Source: Sesamum alatum (taxonomy: Eukaryota > Streptophyta > Magnoliopsida > Lamiales > Pedaliaceae). Taken from it: DNA of 64,000 bases. The position numbers and the translations under genes were made by a program. The stretch's first letter is position 1, and the number at the start of each line of letters is the position of its first letter. The notes below the pieces were generated by a model. That model was not told where the DNA came from and searched no databases. It was given only the letters and a program-made list of their open reading frames with translations. The stretch spans positions 9,933,193 to 9,997,192 of the forward strand of contig JACGWO010000010.1 of NCBI GenBank assembly GCA_034509735.1. The letters are read 5' to 3'. Shown one piece after another: positions 1 through 10,598 of the stretch.

Positions 1-359
1 GATTTTTACTGGGCGATTAGTCGCTCATTCCCTGTACGTATAATATGTCTTGCAGATGAGTTAGAGGAAGGGACGGACGAGGAACAATATTGGGGATGGT
101 GATTCTTAGATGTTTAATTCTCGAGGATCTTGTTTTTACTCATTATATGTTAATCGACTTGGTTGTATAAGTATTTCGCCTTTAGTTTCGAATAATTTCA
201 ATTAAGGATTTATTGGCTTTATTTATTCGGAAAATGGTTTTGGTATTTCGCTTCTAAGATCATGGGTATTTCGAGATTGTTTACTATTGGCTTAGTATCA
301 CAAAAATTATTTCGATTTAGTGATGCTGTCGTGTCATTTGTCGGATTCAGTGCATGACA
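1..359 (+). repeat. 5' LTR, terminal part only
   Basis: This stretch matches the last ~358 bp of the 3' LTR (from about 7188) almost base for base and ends with TGACA at 359, as the 3' LTR does at 7546. The remaining ~1.9 kb of the LTR must lie left of the window. Confidence 0.88.
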
Positions 360-364
360 TGTAG

Positions 365-378
365 TGGTATCAGAGTAT
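365..378 (+). other. Primer binding site, initiator tRNA-Met type
   Basis: TGGTATCAGAG starts six bases after the LTR terminus and is the usual plant LTR-retrotransposon site complementary to the 3' end of initiator tRNA-Met. It fixes the 5' LTR end and element orientation. Confidence 0.85.
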
Positions 379-663
379 CGGTTTACGATCTTAGGTTAGT
401 AAACTGGACTTAAAGGCAGACATTTGGGATGTAACTTCTAAGTTCTGGAGTTTTGGAGGGAATGAACTAGGATGGACTTGAGGCGCCACCTAGAATTATT
501 GGCGAGACGTTAGAGATCATCACCTCAACTCGTTATTATATTTTAGAAGGAATATATAATAAGCTAATTATTAAAGTAGTTGTAGTATCACTAATAATAA
601 AATCAATGCGAATAGTAACCCTAGTGGAAAACTCACATAGGTCACCATCCTATATGTGTAGAT

Positions 664-1119
664 ATGGAGCCATTTAGGAGATCACGCACATCAGCTCAGA
701 GAGATTTCCCCCACCCTTCTGGAGACATGACCGACCAGGTGATGGTTACATTAGGGCATTGTGGGGACTTGGCAAAAGCAGTAGTAGAGTTGCAAAAACT
801 TCTCGATAAAAGTCAAAAAGAAAATGAAAACCGGAGGGACGATGCCATGAGGTTAGATCTTCGCTGAAAAGAACAAGTAAAAAGAATTATCGAGCTAGAA
901 GGGAGGCTAAAACAACAAATACATTCTATGGAGCAACTGCAGGCCGAGAATAGGGACTTATGGCAAACTAAACATGCTTTACAACAAGAAATACTTCACT
1001 TGAGGGAGACTATTGATGACCTTGTAGCAAGCCAAGGTGAAGAAGAGTCTGAGGAGGACCTTGAGGAGAATGAGAATGAAGACAATGAGGGCTCCATGGG
1101 TGGAGACGTGGTGGAGTAG
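664..1119 (+). pseudogene. Extra coiled-coil/acidic ORF upstream of gag
   Basis: A single frame of about 151 codons lies between the primer binding site and gag, broken by one internal TGA at 865-867 (CGCTGA context, consistent with a CGA-to-TGA change). Residues ~35-120 are rich in E, K, Q and L with heptad-like spacing (for example VVELQKLLDKS and LQAENRDLWQ), typical of a coiled coil. The C-terminus is a run of about 25 mostly Glu/Asp/Asn residues. It has no zinc knuckle and lies outside the normal gag start near 1467. I do not recognise it as a named family. It could be an additional ORF of this lineage, a detached gag N-terminus or a captured host fragment. Confidence 0.5.
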
Positions 1120-1466
1120 ATTCGTATGGCTATGACTGAGACTAGAATGAATACGACACAAACTGAATAGGTTTTGAGTACTAGACCTGGTTGTTTCCTT
1201 TCTTACCTTTTCTAAATTTTCAGCTAATAATGGACTTGCATGTCCACTGATAGGATGCTAAGTTACCTTCGTGTATCCTAAGACAAAGATACTAAGTAAT
1301 TATTATATGTTCTTACTTATGAGATAGGATTCTATTACAGTTTATGTGTTGATTGTTCATTATAGTATAAATCTTTTTGCTTATGTGCAATTATCATTCC
1401 ATCTAAAGATTCCCTTTTGACCTTTACCCAAAATACCAGCTCCTCATTTCTCCTTCCGATAGAGTG

Positions 1467-2550
1467 ATGGCTGGTAGACCTAGATGAACCACACAGAACC
1501 CCCACTATGCGACCCCCTTTGACGACCACAATGAAGAACCCTCTCTGCATCATCCACCACAGGAGAACCAACCAAGAATAAGGCAAGAGGACCTAGTAGC
1601 CATAGCGACTGCAGCAGCTCAGGCTATACATGGTTTGAACCAACAACCAGCTCATGGGGAACCTCAACCCCCCGCAAACATGGGAACAAAGTTCACTATG
1701 AGGCATTAAGGAAGGCACATGTCCCAACCTTTGATGGGAATCATGACCCAAAGGTAGTGCAAAAGTGGCTCAAGGAGGTGAAGGACAATTTTGAGTTAAT
1801 GGAAGTCCCCATGGAAATAAAGCCAAGGGTAATAATACCATTCTTAGTGGGCGAAGAGGCAAGATGGTGGGAAGGAGTATCGCCTTCCTTATTAGTAGAT
1901 GGACCTATCACTTGGTCAAGGTTTCGGGAGGCATACCTTAATCATTTCTTCCGTAACGCAATTCGCCTTCAAAAGATGGTGGAATTTGACACTCTCACCC
2001 CAAGCGCCAAACATGTCGGTGGTAGAATATTCAGCGAAGTTTCATGCTCTAGAGAAGTACTCTCCTACAATTATGGCAGACCCACAACTTAAAAACCATA
2101 AGTTCACTAGGGGCCTCAAGAGTCGAATACAGTCATCACTAGCCATATTTGAAGCTGGGACCTTCGATCAACTCCTGGGGGGGCAGCGGATACAAGGCGA
2201 AGGGATGAAGAAAATAGTCTAAAAAGACCCAGGCCAGGACCAAGCCAAGTGAAAGGATTCCCAAACAAACGTCCTATACTCCCAGCTAATAGGAAGTCGC
2301 CTGTGCCATCCCAACCATAACCCCAACTTCCTGAGTGCAAGGTTTGTCATAAGAGACATACCGGGGAATGTAGGTGGGCACTAGGGGCCTGCTTTCATTG
2401 TGGTCAGATGGGACACCGCGTATCTGAATGCACTATGCCTGACCCGAACACAATTGGGGCACCTACTCCAAGACCAACGCTGCGAAACCCAACCCAAGAG
2501 GAAACCTGCCAAAAGGGAATGCCAGGGCATTTGCCATGACACAAGAACAT
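1467..2550 (+). pseudogene. gag: gag (capsid-nucleocapsid) of the Tekay-like element, broken
   Basis: The probable start is the ATG at 1467 (MAGRPR, then an in-frame TGA after six codons). A Gln/Pro-rich leader containing AIATAAAQAI follows. The frame shifts near 1700 into the retrotransposon gag core (1757-2092; motifs VPTFDGNHDPK and WWEGV), shifts again near 2000 (1899-2222 frame), and reaches a CCHC nucleocapsid knuckle at 2390-2431 (CFHCGQMGHRVSEC, C-X2-C-X4-H-X4-C). Gag packages the element RNA. At least two frameshifts and one stop inactivate it. Confidence 0.78.
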
Positions 2551-3039
2551 GTGGATAACACCGAGTACGTGGTTACAGGTACTATTACAGTTAATGGTTT
2601 GGTTGCTTATAGCTTGTTTGATTGTGGTGCGACCCATTCTTTTGTTGCTAAAAATTTTGCAAGGCTTTTAAACTATGAGCCCGAACTACTTGATGAGCGG
2701 TATCCGGTGGCTACCCCTGGGGATAAGATCCTTGTGACTAACCTAGTCTATAGGAGTTGCACGGTGGGGATAGAGAATGCCAAACTTAGTGTTGATTTAA
2801 TTCAGATAAATATGAGAGAGTTTGACATAATCTTGGGAATGGACTGGCTAGCTAAACACTTTACGCATGTGGATTGTAGAAAAAAAGTCATAAATTTCCG
2901 CCTACCTACAAAGGAGGGGTTTACATATCATGGGAGTCGGTGGTACGATTATAGGAATTCAAGTTCCTTACTTTCTGCTACTCAAGCTCGGAGGCTCATT
3001 AGGAAGGGATGCAAAAACCTATTTGGCCCTTTTGATTGA
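2536..3039 (+). pseudogene. Retrotransposon aspartic protease domain
   Basis: The open frame holds the active-site motif SLFDCGATHSF (catalytic Asp codon at 2620-2622); Cys stands where many relatives have Ser or Thr. Downstream is the ILGMDWLAKH segment typical of plant Ty3/gypsy proteases. The enzyme would cleave the Gag-Pol polyprotein. The frame is open for 167 codons but shifts near 3030 into RT, so it is uncoupled from the rest of pol. Confidence 0.75.
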
Positions 3040-3784
3040 TACTAATAAGGAAGAGATAAAATTGGAGACCATCCCAATCGTGAAAGAATTTCCTGATGTT
3101 TTTCCAGACGACTTACCAGGACCACCTCCAGATAGAGAGATAGAGTTTGAGATCAACTTGATACCAAGAGCACCACCTATCTCTAAGGTACCCTATAGGA
3201 TGGCCCCTACAGAATTAAGGGAACTTAAAGCACAGCTACAAGAACTACTTGATAAGAAGCAAATTAGGCCAAATGTATCACCTTGGGGGGCTCCAGTGTT
3301 ATTTGTAAAGAAGAAAGATGGAAGCTTGAGATGGTTCATTGATTATAAAGAATTGAACAAAGTCACCATAAAGAATAAGTATCCCCTACCTTGAATTGAC
3401 GACCTATTTGACCAGTTGAAGGGAGCAAAAGTATTTTCCAAAATAGACCTAAGATCTGGATACCATCAGTTAAAGGTAAAGACCGACGACATACCTAAGA
3501 CTTCTTTTAGAACAAGGTACGGGCATTTTGAGTTTTTGGTGATGCCTTTCGGATTGATAAACGCTCCGGCTGCCTTTATGGATTTAATGAATAGAGTTTT
3601 TAAACAACACTTGGATAAGTTTGTTGTGGTATTTATTGATGATACTCTGGTTTACTCACCAAGTGAACAAGAGCACGAGACACATCTTTGGGTCATCTTA
3701 AAAACCCTCAGGGAGAATCAACTCTATGCTAAGTTTAGTAAGTGCGAGTTTTGGCTCAAGAGTGTAACATGTCTGAGGCCCTAA
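3020..3784 (+). pseudogene. Reverse transcriptase, truncated before RNase H
   Basis: One frame runs from a linker into RT with [28 protein letters not shown] and the catalytic loop [11 protein letters not shown] (Asp codons 3638-3643). A TGA at 3392-3394 interrupts PLP.IDD, consistent with CGA-to-TGA decay. After the SKCEFWLK segment (~3760) the sequence jumps to integrase N-terminal material. The expected thumb/connection and the whole RNase H domain (normally several hundred codons) are missing, so this is a clear internal deletion. Confidence 0.85.
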
Positions 3785-3789
3785 CCGCA

Positions 3790-4919
3790 ATGCTAGCTAG
3801 ACAATTCGAGGCATTGGAACTAGAGGTGGTAGAGTAGACAGAGGTGATCCTAGCAGCCTTGACGACCCACACTCCCATTAATGAGAGGATTAAAACTACC
3901 CAAGATTCAGATGCGGAATTGAGAATCCTAAAAAAGAATGCCAAGACGGGACTAGCTCCTGAGTTTCAAGTTAGGGATGATGGGACTCTATACTTTAAAG
4001 GAAGACTTTGTGTTCCAAACCATAGGGACTTAAGGAGAGATATATTAGCGGAGGCACACAATTCAAAACTTTCCATTCATCCTGGGAGTACAAAGATGTA
4101 TCGTGACCTAAAAAGGAATTTTTTGTGGAGTGGCATGAAAAGAGATGTAGCAGACTTCGTGGCACGATGTCTGAACTGTCAAAAGATTAAAGCAGAACAC
4201 CAAAGACCTAGTGGGTGGCTACAACCTCTAGAGATTCCCGAGTGAAAATGGGAACATATCACATGGATTTTTTAACTGGTCTTCCACGTACACGACAAGG
4301 ACATGACTCCATATGGGTAATCGTGGATCGCTTGATCAAGTCAGCCCATTTTGTCCCTGTACGCACTACGTACACCCTAGATAAGCTAGCAACTATCTAT
4401 ATCAAGGAAATAGTGAGATTACACGGCCTTCCAATGAGCATTGTATCCGACAGGGACCCTCGATTTACATCTCGATTTTGGAATAGCTTCCAACAAGCTA
4501 TGGGGACAAACGTAAAACTTAGCACCGCATATCACCCTCAGACCGATGGTCAAATTGAGAGAACAATCCAAACTCTCGAGGACATGCTTAGAGCATGCGT
4601 ATTGGAGTTCAAGGGTAATTGGGGGGACTACGTGACTCTAATAGAGTTTTCGTATAACAACAACTATCACAGTAGCATCGATATGGCTCCTTACGAAGTG
4701 TTATACTGGAGGAAGTGTAGATTGCCTTTATGTTGGGATGAATTTGGAGAGAAAAGAATTACTGGACCAAAGTTAGTGCAACTAACAATTGAGAAGGTCT
4801 TTAGAATTTCACCCAGGAGACAAGGTCTACTTCAAGGTCTCCCCCACACATGGGGATATGCGATTTGGAGAAAAAGGAAAATTGAGTCCTCGATATATAG
4901 GGCCCTTCGAGGTACTTGA
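3790..4919 (+). pseudogene. Integrase (zinc-binding and catalytic core), broken
   Basis: The H2C2 zinc-binding segment lies in 4040-4190 (HNSKLSIHPGS..., then CLNCQKIK). The DDE core follows: MDFLTGLPRT with the first Asp near 4266, IVSDRDPRFTS with the second at 4449-4451, and HPQTDGQIER with the Glu near 4555. The enzyme inserts element DNA into the genome. A TGA at about 4242 stands in the usual EIPEWKW position and a one-base shift near 4260 separates the zinc finger from the core. Confidence 0.85.
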
Positions 4920-5292
4920 CAAAGTAGGAAGGGTAGCGTACCGGCTAGCACTACCACCAACATTGTCTCAAGTGCAAAACATTTTCCACGTTTCTCAACT
5001 GAGAAAATACCTACCTGGCCGGAGCCATATTTTGGAACCTGAACCCCTACTTCTCAAAGAAAACCGCAATTATGAAGAGTTCCCATTGAAAATAGTGGAT
5101 CGTAAAGAGCAAGTACTACGAAGAAGAATTATCCCCTATGTCAAAGTACAATGGTCTAATCACACTGAGCGAGACGCAACTTGGGAGTTGGAAGAAGCTA
5201 TACGTACGCGATACCCAGAATTCTTTCAAAGTCAAGGTACGTCTAGTTTCGAGGACGAAACTCATCATAAGGGGGGGGGGGGGAGAATGTAA
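4789..5292 (+). pseudogene. Integrase C-terminal domain plus chromodomain
   Basis: The frame contains the GPF/Y-type module (FHPGDKVYFKV, RYIGPFEVLDKVG, NIFHVSQLRKY) followed by a chromodomain-like tail (~5080-5240; VKVQWSNHTERDATWE, then a final EFF). Chromodomains of chromoviruses are thought to guide integration towards particular chromatin. The frame overlaps the end of the catalytic-core frame, so one frameshift separates them. The tail ends just before the polypurine tract. Confidence 0.82.
5267..5287 (+). other. Polypurine tract
   Basis: A purine run including 13 consecutive G (5271-5283) followed by AGAA abuts the 3' LTR start TGTAATACCC at 5288. This is the plus-strand primer position of an LTR retrotransposon. 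Confidence 0.85.
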
Positions 5293-7546
5293 TACCCGAC
5301 CCCGTTCTTTCACAGTAGAGCTAAAAGAAAAAAATATTAGGGCAATAAATTAGCGTATACTCATATCGTATCATATCGAGAATAATTTGTTTTATTTATT
5401 TTACTTATAAGTTACAATCAAATTGACATAGTCCTCCATTTTAGGAAATTCAGATGGTTCCAAAGAAGAGAATTCGAAGGAGGGATTGACCACCGTGACT
5501 CACGAGGTAGGTAAAACATAAATATAGTCGTCATTTCATTAATCATGTTATGACATAATCTCGTTAGCGTTGGTAACATAAATAATACTTAGATCATTTT
5601 ATTTAAGCATGCCACGACGCAACACTTCTTTTTTCTTTTCTCAGATAAATATAATATTTCTTAGTCTTATAATTATATAATTAGAATTTATACTTAGTGT
5701 ATTAGTATGTATAATAAACCTCTTTTAGTTTATAGGAAGAATCGAGTAATATAGAAGTTGCTACATATTAAAGTCTATATATATGGTAATTAGGGTGCAC
5801 AAGCTACATATATATAGAGAGAGAGCCTATGCTGGAGAGTGGAAATGGTGAGAAATATTGAGACGCCGCAAGAAACGAGAGAGTGAACGAGAATAAATAA
5901 AAATTGAAAGAGGAGTGCTCTGCCGGCGGTGAACAGAGGTGAGTGCTTTTTCTTTTTTATGACATTATATGTAGGATAGATCTTAGGCATTAAACAAATA
6001 TTGTTGTTAGTTCAATCCTTTTCTACAGACACTAGAGTACATGATGCGTTGAGTATATTTGAGGAAGGAATTGCCTTGGGATAGATCTTAGGCCTTAAAC
6101 AAATATTATTTGTTAGTGCAATCATTTTCTACAAGGCTAGAGTGCATGATTCTTGCTTTGTTTTTTTTTTTTACCTTGTTGTATTTGTCCAATTTCAAAC
6201 TGTAGTAGTGCACAGTGGTGACCGATTTAACATTATTTATAATTACTGATAAGATAATCCCCCATCCACTTAATTAGTATAGTTGCTAAATATCGAGGGG
6301 AATACTGTAGTGCATCTGTTACGTAGATCAATAATAGTTAATAATAATAAAAATATATATGATTTTATTTTTAGGACACGAGCCTTTTGGACTAGATTTC
6401 AACTTTGACGAACCAACGATATAGGTAAGTGGGTTTTCCCTGCTATCGTGTTTCTCTAAAAAAAAATATTACTTGTATGAAGAATTTGATTTCAAATACC
6501 TCTTTAACATCTATACGCATACATATTCGTTTTTTTGACATGCTTATTTATATATATTTATGTAATGTTGTATTGTGTAAATACGTTTCTACCTTCATTT
6601 AATATATGTGTTCTCAGTTGAAATCTTGGAACTCGTTGTTATAATTGAGTACAAGTATGATTTAAATTGTTGCTCGAAATTTATGAAGACCAAATTGGGC
6701 TTAGGGGCTAGTCTCGATATATTTCTGACCCGCCTACTGGTGTTAAGTGGGGCACTACTGTGGTAGTGACAATATTTCTGACCCGCCTACTGGTGTTAAG
6801 TAGGGCATGGATATGACTATGGTAATATGTTCTGACCCGCCTACTGGTGTTAAGTGGGGCCTGGCTGGAGGCTAAAACGACATCTGGCCCACTTTAATGG
6901 GATCTAAGGTTAAGGCTCTAATCAGTTAAACAATGGACTTTAATATTTCCGAGCATACAAGAAATCCTGTTTTGTCGAACTTTGGTAGTTTACCATATCG
7001 GAGCCACTCTAAGTAGATCGCAAGTTTATGTTTTATTGGTTTCAATGTGAATGTCTATTCTACATGTAATTTAAATGTTTCGAACTATTCTTGTACTCGT
7101 TTCCTTGAAAATCCTCAATAATTGAATTTTACTTGCTGAATGACATTATATAATTATGTGTGCTCAAGTCGATAGAAAGGAAAAATCCATTTACTGGGCG
7201 ATTAGTCGCTCATTCTCTGTAAGTATAATATGTCTTGCAGATGAGTTAGAGGAAGGAACGGACGAGGAACAACACTGGGGATGGTGATTACCTTAGATGT
7301 TTAATTCTCGAGGATCTTGTTTTTACTCATTATATGTTAATCGACTTGGTTGTATAAGGATTTCGCCTTTAGTTTCGAATTATTTCAATTAAGGATTTAT
7401 TGACTTTATTTATTCGGATAATGATTTTGGTATTTCGCTTCTAAGATCACGGGTATTTCGAGATTGTTTACTGTTGGCTTAGTATTACAAAAATTATTTC
7501 GATTTAGTGATTTTGTCGTGTCATTCCTCGAATTCGGGGCGTGACA
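5288..7546 (+). repeat. 3' LTR, complete (about 2.26 kb)
   Basis: It starts TGTAATACCCGACCCC directly after the polypurine tract and ends GGGGCGTGACA, matching the end of the 5' LTR. It contains a three-copy direct repeat (6721-6862) and no coding sequence. The five bases after it are GAGGA, the predicted right target duplication. Confidence 0.88.
6721..6862 (+). repeat. Three-copy direct repeat inside the LTR
   Basis: The core CTGACCCGCCTACTGGTGTT followed by AAGTGGGGC (AAGTAGGGC in copy 2) recurs three times with ~51-57 bp spacing. Such short internal repeats are common in Tekay-type LTRs. Confidence 0.85.
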
Positions 7547-7547
7547 G

Positions 7548-8244
7548 AGGATATTCTCAAAACCAGTTTCATAACTCATAGTGGTCATTATGAATTTATG
7601 GTCATGCCTTTGGGTTGTGCAATGCCCCATCAACTTTTGAAGCATTGATGAACCAGATTTTTTAGCCTTGTCTTAGAAAATTTGTGTTTGTATTCTTTGA
7701 TGACATTTTGGTGTATAGCAAGGAGTGGGGTACACATATGTTGCATATGGAAATAGTGCTAGAACTGTTGAGGAAACACCAACTCTATGCAAACAAAAGT
7801 AAATGTTCCTTTGCACAGATGCAAGTGGACTATCTTGGGCACATTATTTCAACTGCAAGTGTTGCTACAGACCCTCAGAAAATAGAGTGTATGAACAGCT
7901 GGCCAGTACCTACCACTGTTAAAGCATTGAGAGGATTCTTGGGGCTTATTGGTTACTACAAGAAATTCATAAAGGGATATGGAATCATTAGCAAACCCTT
8001 GACATCCTTACTCAAGAAGGATGCATTTGTGTGGAGCCCAAAAGCTGAAATGACATTTCAGCTCTGGAAAGAAGTGATGACAAGTGCACCAGTGTTGGCT
8101 TTACCTGACTTTTCTCAACCATTTGTGGTTGAAACTGATGCGTGTGGGAAAGGAATAGGGGTTCTACTTTTTGCAAAGAGGCAGACCTATAGCCTATTTG
8201 AGCAAAGCCCTGGCAGCAAAGAACTTGGGTTTGTCTACCAATGA
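7548..8244 (+). pseudogene. Reverse transcriptase C-terminal part (Reina-like)
   Basis: It begins within the EDI.KTSF.THSGHYEF motif, just before VMPLG, with a frameshift near 7612 and a TAG near 7664, then runs open from 7684 with the catalytic loop VFFDDILVYS (Asp codons 7699-7704). The thumb region contains DYLGHIIS and FLGLIGYYKKFI. It leads into RNase H with VETDACGKGIGVLL. The frame shifts near 8170. Confidence 0.85.
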
Positions 8245-8606
8245 GAAAGAATTTTTAGCATTGCTTCTAGCAGTCACAAAATGGAAGCAATACCTACAGG
8301 GGAACCACTTCATCATAAGGACAGATAAAAAAAGCTTGAAACATATTCTAGACCAAAAGGGTTGATTCTACCTTGCTATAGAAATAGGTGACTAAGCTAC
8401 TTGGGCTTAGCTATGAAGTTCAGTATAAAAAGAGGAATGAAAATAGAGCTGCAGATGCTCTTTCAAGGCTGGAGCATGATAAGGTAGAGGCCCAACCGAA
8501 TGCTATTTCCACTGAGGTTCCAATTTGGAAGCAGGAGTTGAAAAGTAGTTATGACGGTGATACTTTATTCCAAACAATCATCCAAGCCAAAGCCATAGAT
8601 ACTTAA
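8100..8606 (+). pseudogene. RNase H domain (Reina-like), frameshifted
   Basis: The motifs ETDACGKGIG, RPIAYLSKAL, NEKEFLALLLAV, IIRTDKKSLKHIL and NRAADALSRL occur in the order of Ty3/gypsy RNase H, spread over three frames (8100-8244, 8171-8365, 8388-8606). The enzyme degrades the RNA of the RNA-DNA hybrid. Two frameshifts break it. Confidence 0.82.
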
Positions 8607-8659
8607 GCCCATCCTGATTATGTTTATGAGGCAGGGATACTGAAAATAGGGGACAAGAT

Positions 8660-9271
8660 CTGTGTTGGGAATCATGGGGAATCAGGAATAGGGTCGTTAA
8701 AGCAATGGATGATTCTACATTATGAGGGCATTGTGGAATTAATGGCACACACCAAAGGCTTATACTGATGTTTTATTGGGCTACATTGAAGGAAGAAGTT
8801 CAGTCATGGATGAAGGAATGTGAAATTTTCCAGATAGCTAAACATGATCATAGTGCTTATCCTGGACTGTTGTAGCCCCTCCCTATACCAAAGCAAGCCT
8901 AGTCTTGTATATCTATGGATTTCATAGAGGGATTATCAAATTCTGAGGGAAAAGATTCTATTTTGGTAGTGGTTGACAGACTCACTAAATACTCTAATTT
9001 CCTACCTCCAAAACATCCCTACACTGCAGTCACCATTGCCAAAATTTTCTTTCACAATATCTACAAATTACATGGTTTTCCTATTAGCATTGTATCTGAT
9101 AGGGATAAGGTGTTTACTAGTAAATTTTGGAAGGAGTTGTTCAATTTATCTGGAATCTCACTTGACATGTCTTCTGCCTATCACCCTCAAAGTGATGGCC
9201 AAACAGAGAGGATCAATCAATGCTTGGCGAGCTATCTAAGATGTATGTGTCATTTACAGCCAAAGAAATAG
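8660..9271 (+). pseudogene. Integrase (Reina-like), zinc finger decayed
   Basis: The 8660-8880 part shows only scattered remnants of the H2C2 region. The core is open from 8915: MDFIEGLSNSEGKDS, VVVDRLTKY, IVSDRDKVFTSKFW and HPQSDGQTERINQ contain the D, D and E positions. A TAG at 9269-9271 ends the frame; homology continues (FNTKFHTGLKATPF) to about 9470. Confidence 0.83.
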
Positions 9272-9487
9272 GCTCAATAGATCACTCTAGCTGAATTCTA
9301 GTTTAACACCAAGTTCCATACTGGGCTTAAGGCTACTCCCTTCAAGGCATTATATGGTTATCCCCCAAACCATCTCTCCATAGGACCATATAAGCAAAAT
9401 CATCACATTGATGTGGAGGAATTGATCCAAGAAAGGATCAAAATGACACAGCTATTTCGAGAGAATTTATAGCAGGCTCAACAGAGG

Positions 9488-9946
9488 ATGAAATACTATG
9501 TTGATAAGAAGAGAACCGAAAGGGAGTTTGAGGTTGGAGATGAGGTATTTTTCAAACTCCAACCTTACAGACAGACAAGTATAGCAATGAGGAGACAACT
9601 CAAACTTTCAGCAAAGTACTTTGGCCCTTACAAAATACTGAAAAAGGTTGGTAAGGTAGCTTACAAATTAGCTCTACCCCCAGAATCAAGGATACATCCT
9701 GTATTTCATGTGTCATTGCTGAAGAAGAAAATAGGGGCTGAGTATTTCCCCTCCATGAACCTATCTGAGATGGAGGATGAGGTCTTCAAAATCTACCCAG
9801 CAACAATCTTGACAAGAAGATTGATTCCCAGGAATAATGTGGGCATTCCTCAAGTGCTGATTCAGTGGTCATATTCATCACCTAATCAAGCTACATCGGA
9901 AGATTATAGTGCAATTGAGGCTAAGTTTCCTGGGTTTGATCCTTAG
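9488..9946 (+). pseudogene. Integrase C-terminal domain plus chromodomain (Reina-like)
   Basis: The open frame contains [31 protein letters not shown] and [11 protein letters not shown], the GPF/Y-type module. A chromodomain-like tail follows ([27 protein letters not shown]). The natural stop TAG at 9944-9946 lies 27 bp before the LTR. This is the best preserved part of the element. Confidence 0.82.
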
Positions 9947-9953
9947 GGACAAG

Positions 9954-9973
9954 GAAGAAAAAAAAGGGGGGAA
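9954..9973 (+). other. Polypurine tract of the Reina-like element
   Basis: A run of A and G ending GGGGAA sits immediately before TGTCACG at 9974 and marks the 3' LTR start. Confidence 0.78.
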
Positions 9974-10491
9974 TGTCACGTTTTCTAGCAAAATCGCGAC
10001 TTTAAGAGCTGACCGTACGATTAGCAGAAATTATCCAGACCATCCAGATGAGGGTCCGATGGGAATTAGGGATGAATTGAAATTGGAGCACGAAGTGACG
10101 CCGTTTTGGGGCACAAATCCAATGAGAAAATGATTGGGAATTCCAACTCTGAGGTTAATACCCAAATTGGGCCAACAAAGGGACACGTGGCGGATGTGTG
10201 ATGGAAGGAAAGGAGGCGCACCTGTAGGTCGACCGTTCAAACCTACTTTGCTGCAAAAGACCAAGCCAATCGCGAGCTAAGGGAAGATGAGTTGTTTGGA
10301 CATCTAAATACCTTGATTTTACTTTTTGTAATTCCCTTACTTTTTGTAAAATTTTCTAAAGCTTAAGTATGAAAATTTTGTACTGAAGGTGGACACTTTT
10401 TGAATGAAGAATTACTTGATTTTTTTCTGAAATTTCCTCATCTCCCTTCTTCTTTCCTTCCCACCCCATTTTCTTATCAAAAATCACAACA
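9974..10491 (+). repeat. 3' LTR of the Reina-like element (about 518 bp)
   Basis: It starts TGTCACG after the polypurine tract. The likely end is CACAACA at 10485-10491, chosen by the TG...CA rule. The matching 5' LTR is outside the window, so the right boundary is inferred. Confidence 0.62.
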
Positions 10492-10598
10492 TTGTGGTTA
10501 AAGGGTTTTAGAATGCAGGTTATGATTTGTTTTTATATTTTCAAGTCAACCACACAACTTTATTTCAAGGTTTCCCATAATCCTTTACATATTTTGCT

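Larger units (their letters stand above)
1..7546 (+). mobile_element. Ty3/gypsy chromovirus (Tekay/Del-like), 5' LTR truncated by window edge
   Basis: The end of the 5' LTR (1-359) is repeated near 7188-7546, the end of the 3' LTR. Between them, in order: a tRNA-Met-type primer binding site, an extra coiled-coil ORF, gag with a CCHC knuckle, aspartic protease, reverse transcriptase, integrase and a C-terminal chromodomain, then a G-rich polypurine tract. Protease-RT-integrase order is that of Ty3/gypsy; the chromodomain and long (2.26 kb) LTR beginning TGTAATACCC fit the Tekay/Del clade. Every frame is broken by stops or shifts and RNase H is missing, so the copy cannot be autonomous. The visible LTR overlap shows roughly twenty substitutions over ~355 bp, so it is not a recent insertion. 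It is inserted in a Reina-like element whose 3' half follows at 7547. Confidence 0.9.
7547..10491 (+). mobile_element. 3' half of a second chromovirus (Reina-like Ty3/gypsy)
   Basis: The sequence starts abruptly in RT, directly after the Tekay 3' LTR, and continues through RNase H, integrase, chromodomain, polypurine tract and an LTR. The segment around HPQSDGQTERINQCLASYLRCM, the short LTR and the chromodomain tail are characteristic of the Reina clade. The 5' half (LTR, gag, protease, start of RT) is not in the window and should lie left of the Tekay element. Several stops and shifts make it inactive. Confidence 0.82.

Noticed and set aside
6721..6862. CRISPR-like array
   Set aside because: Only three repeats in a plant LTR with unequal spacers, and no cas genes.
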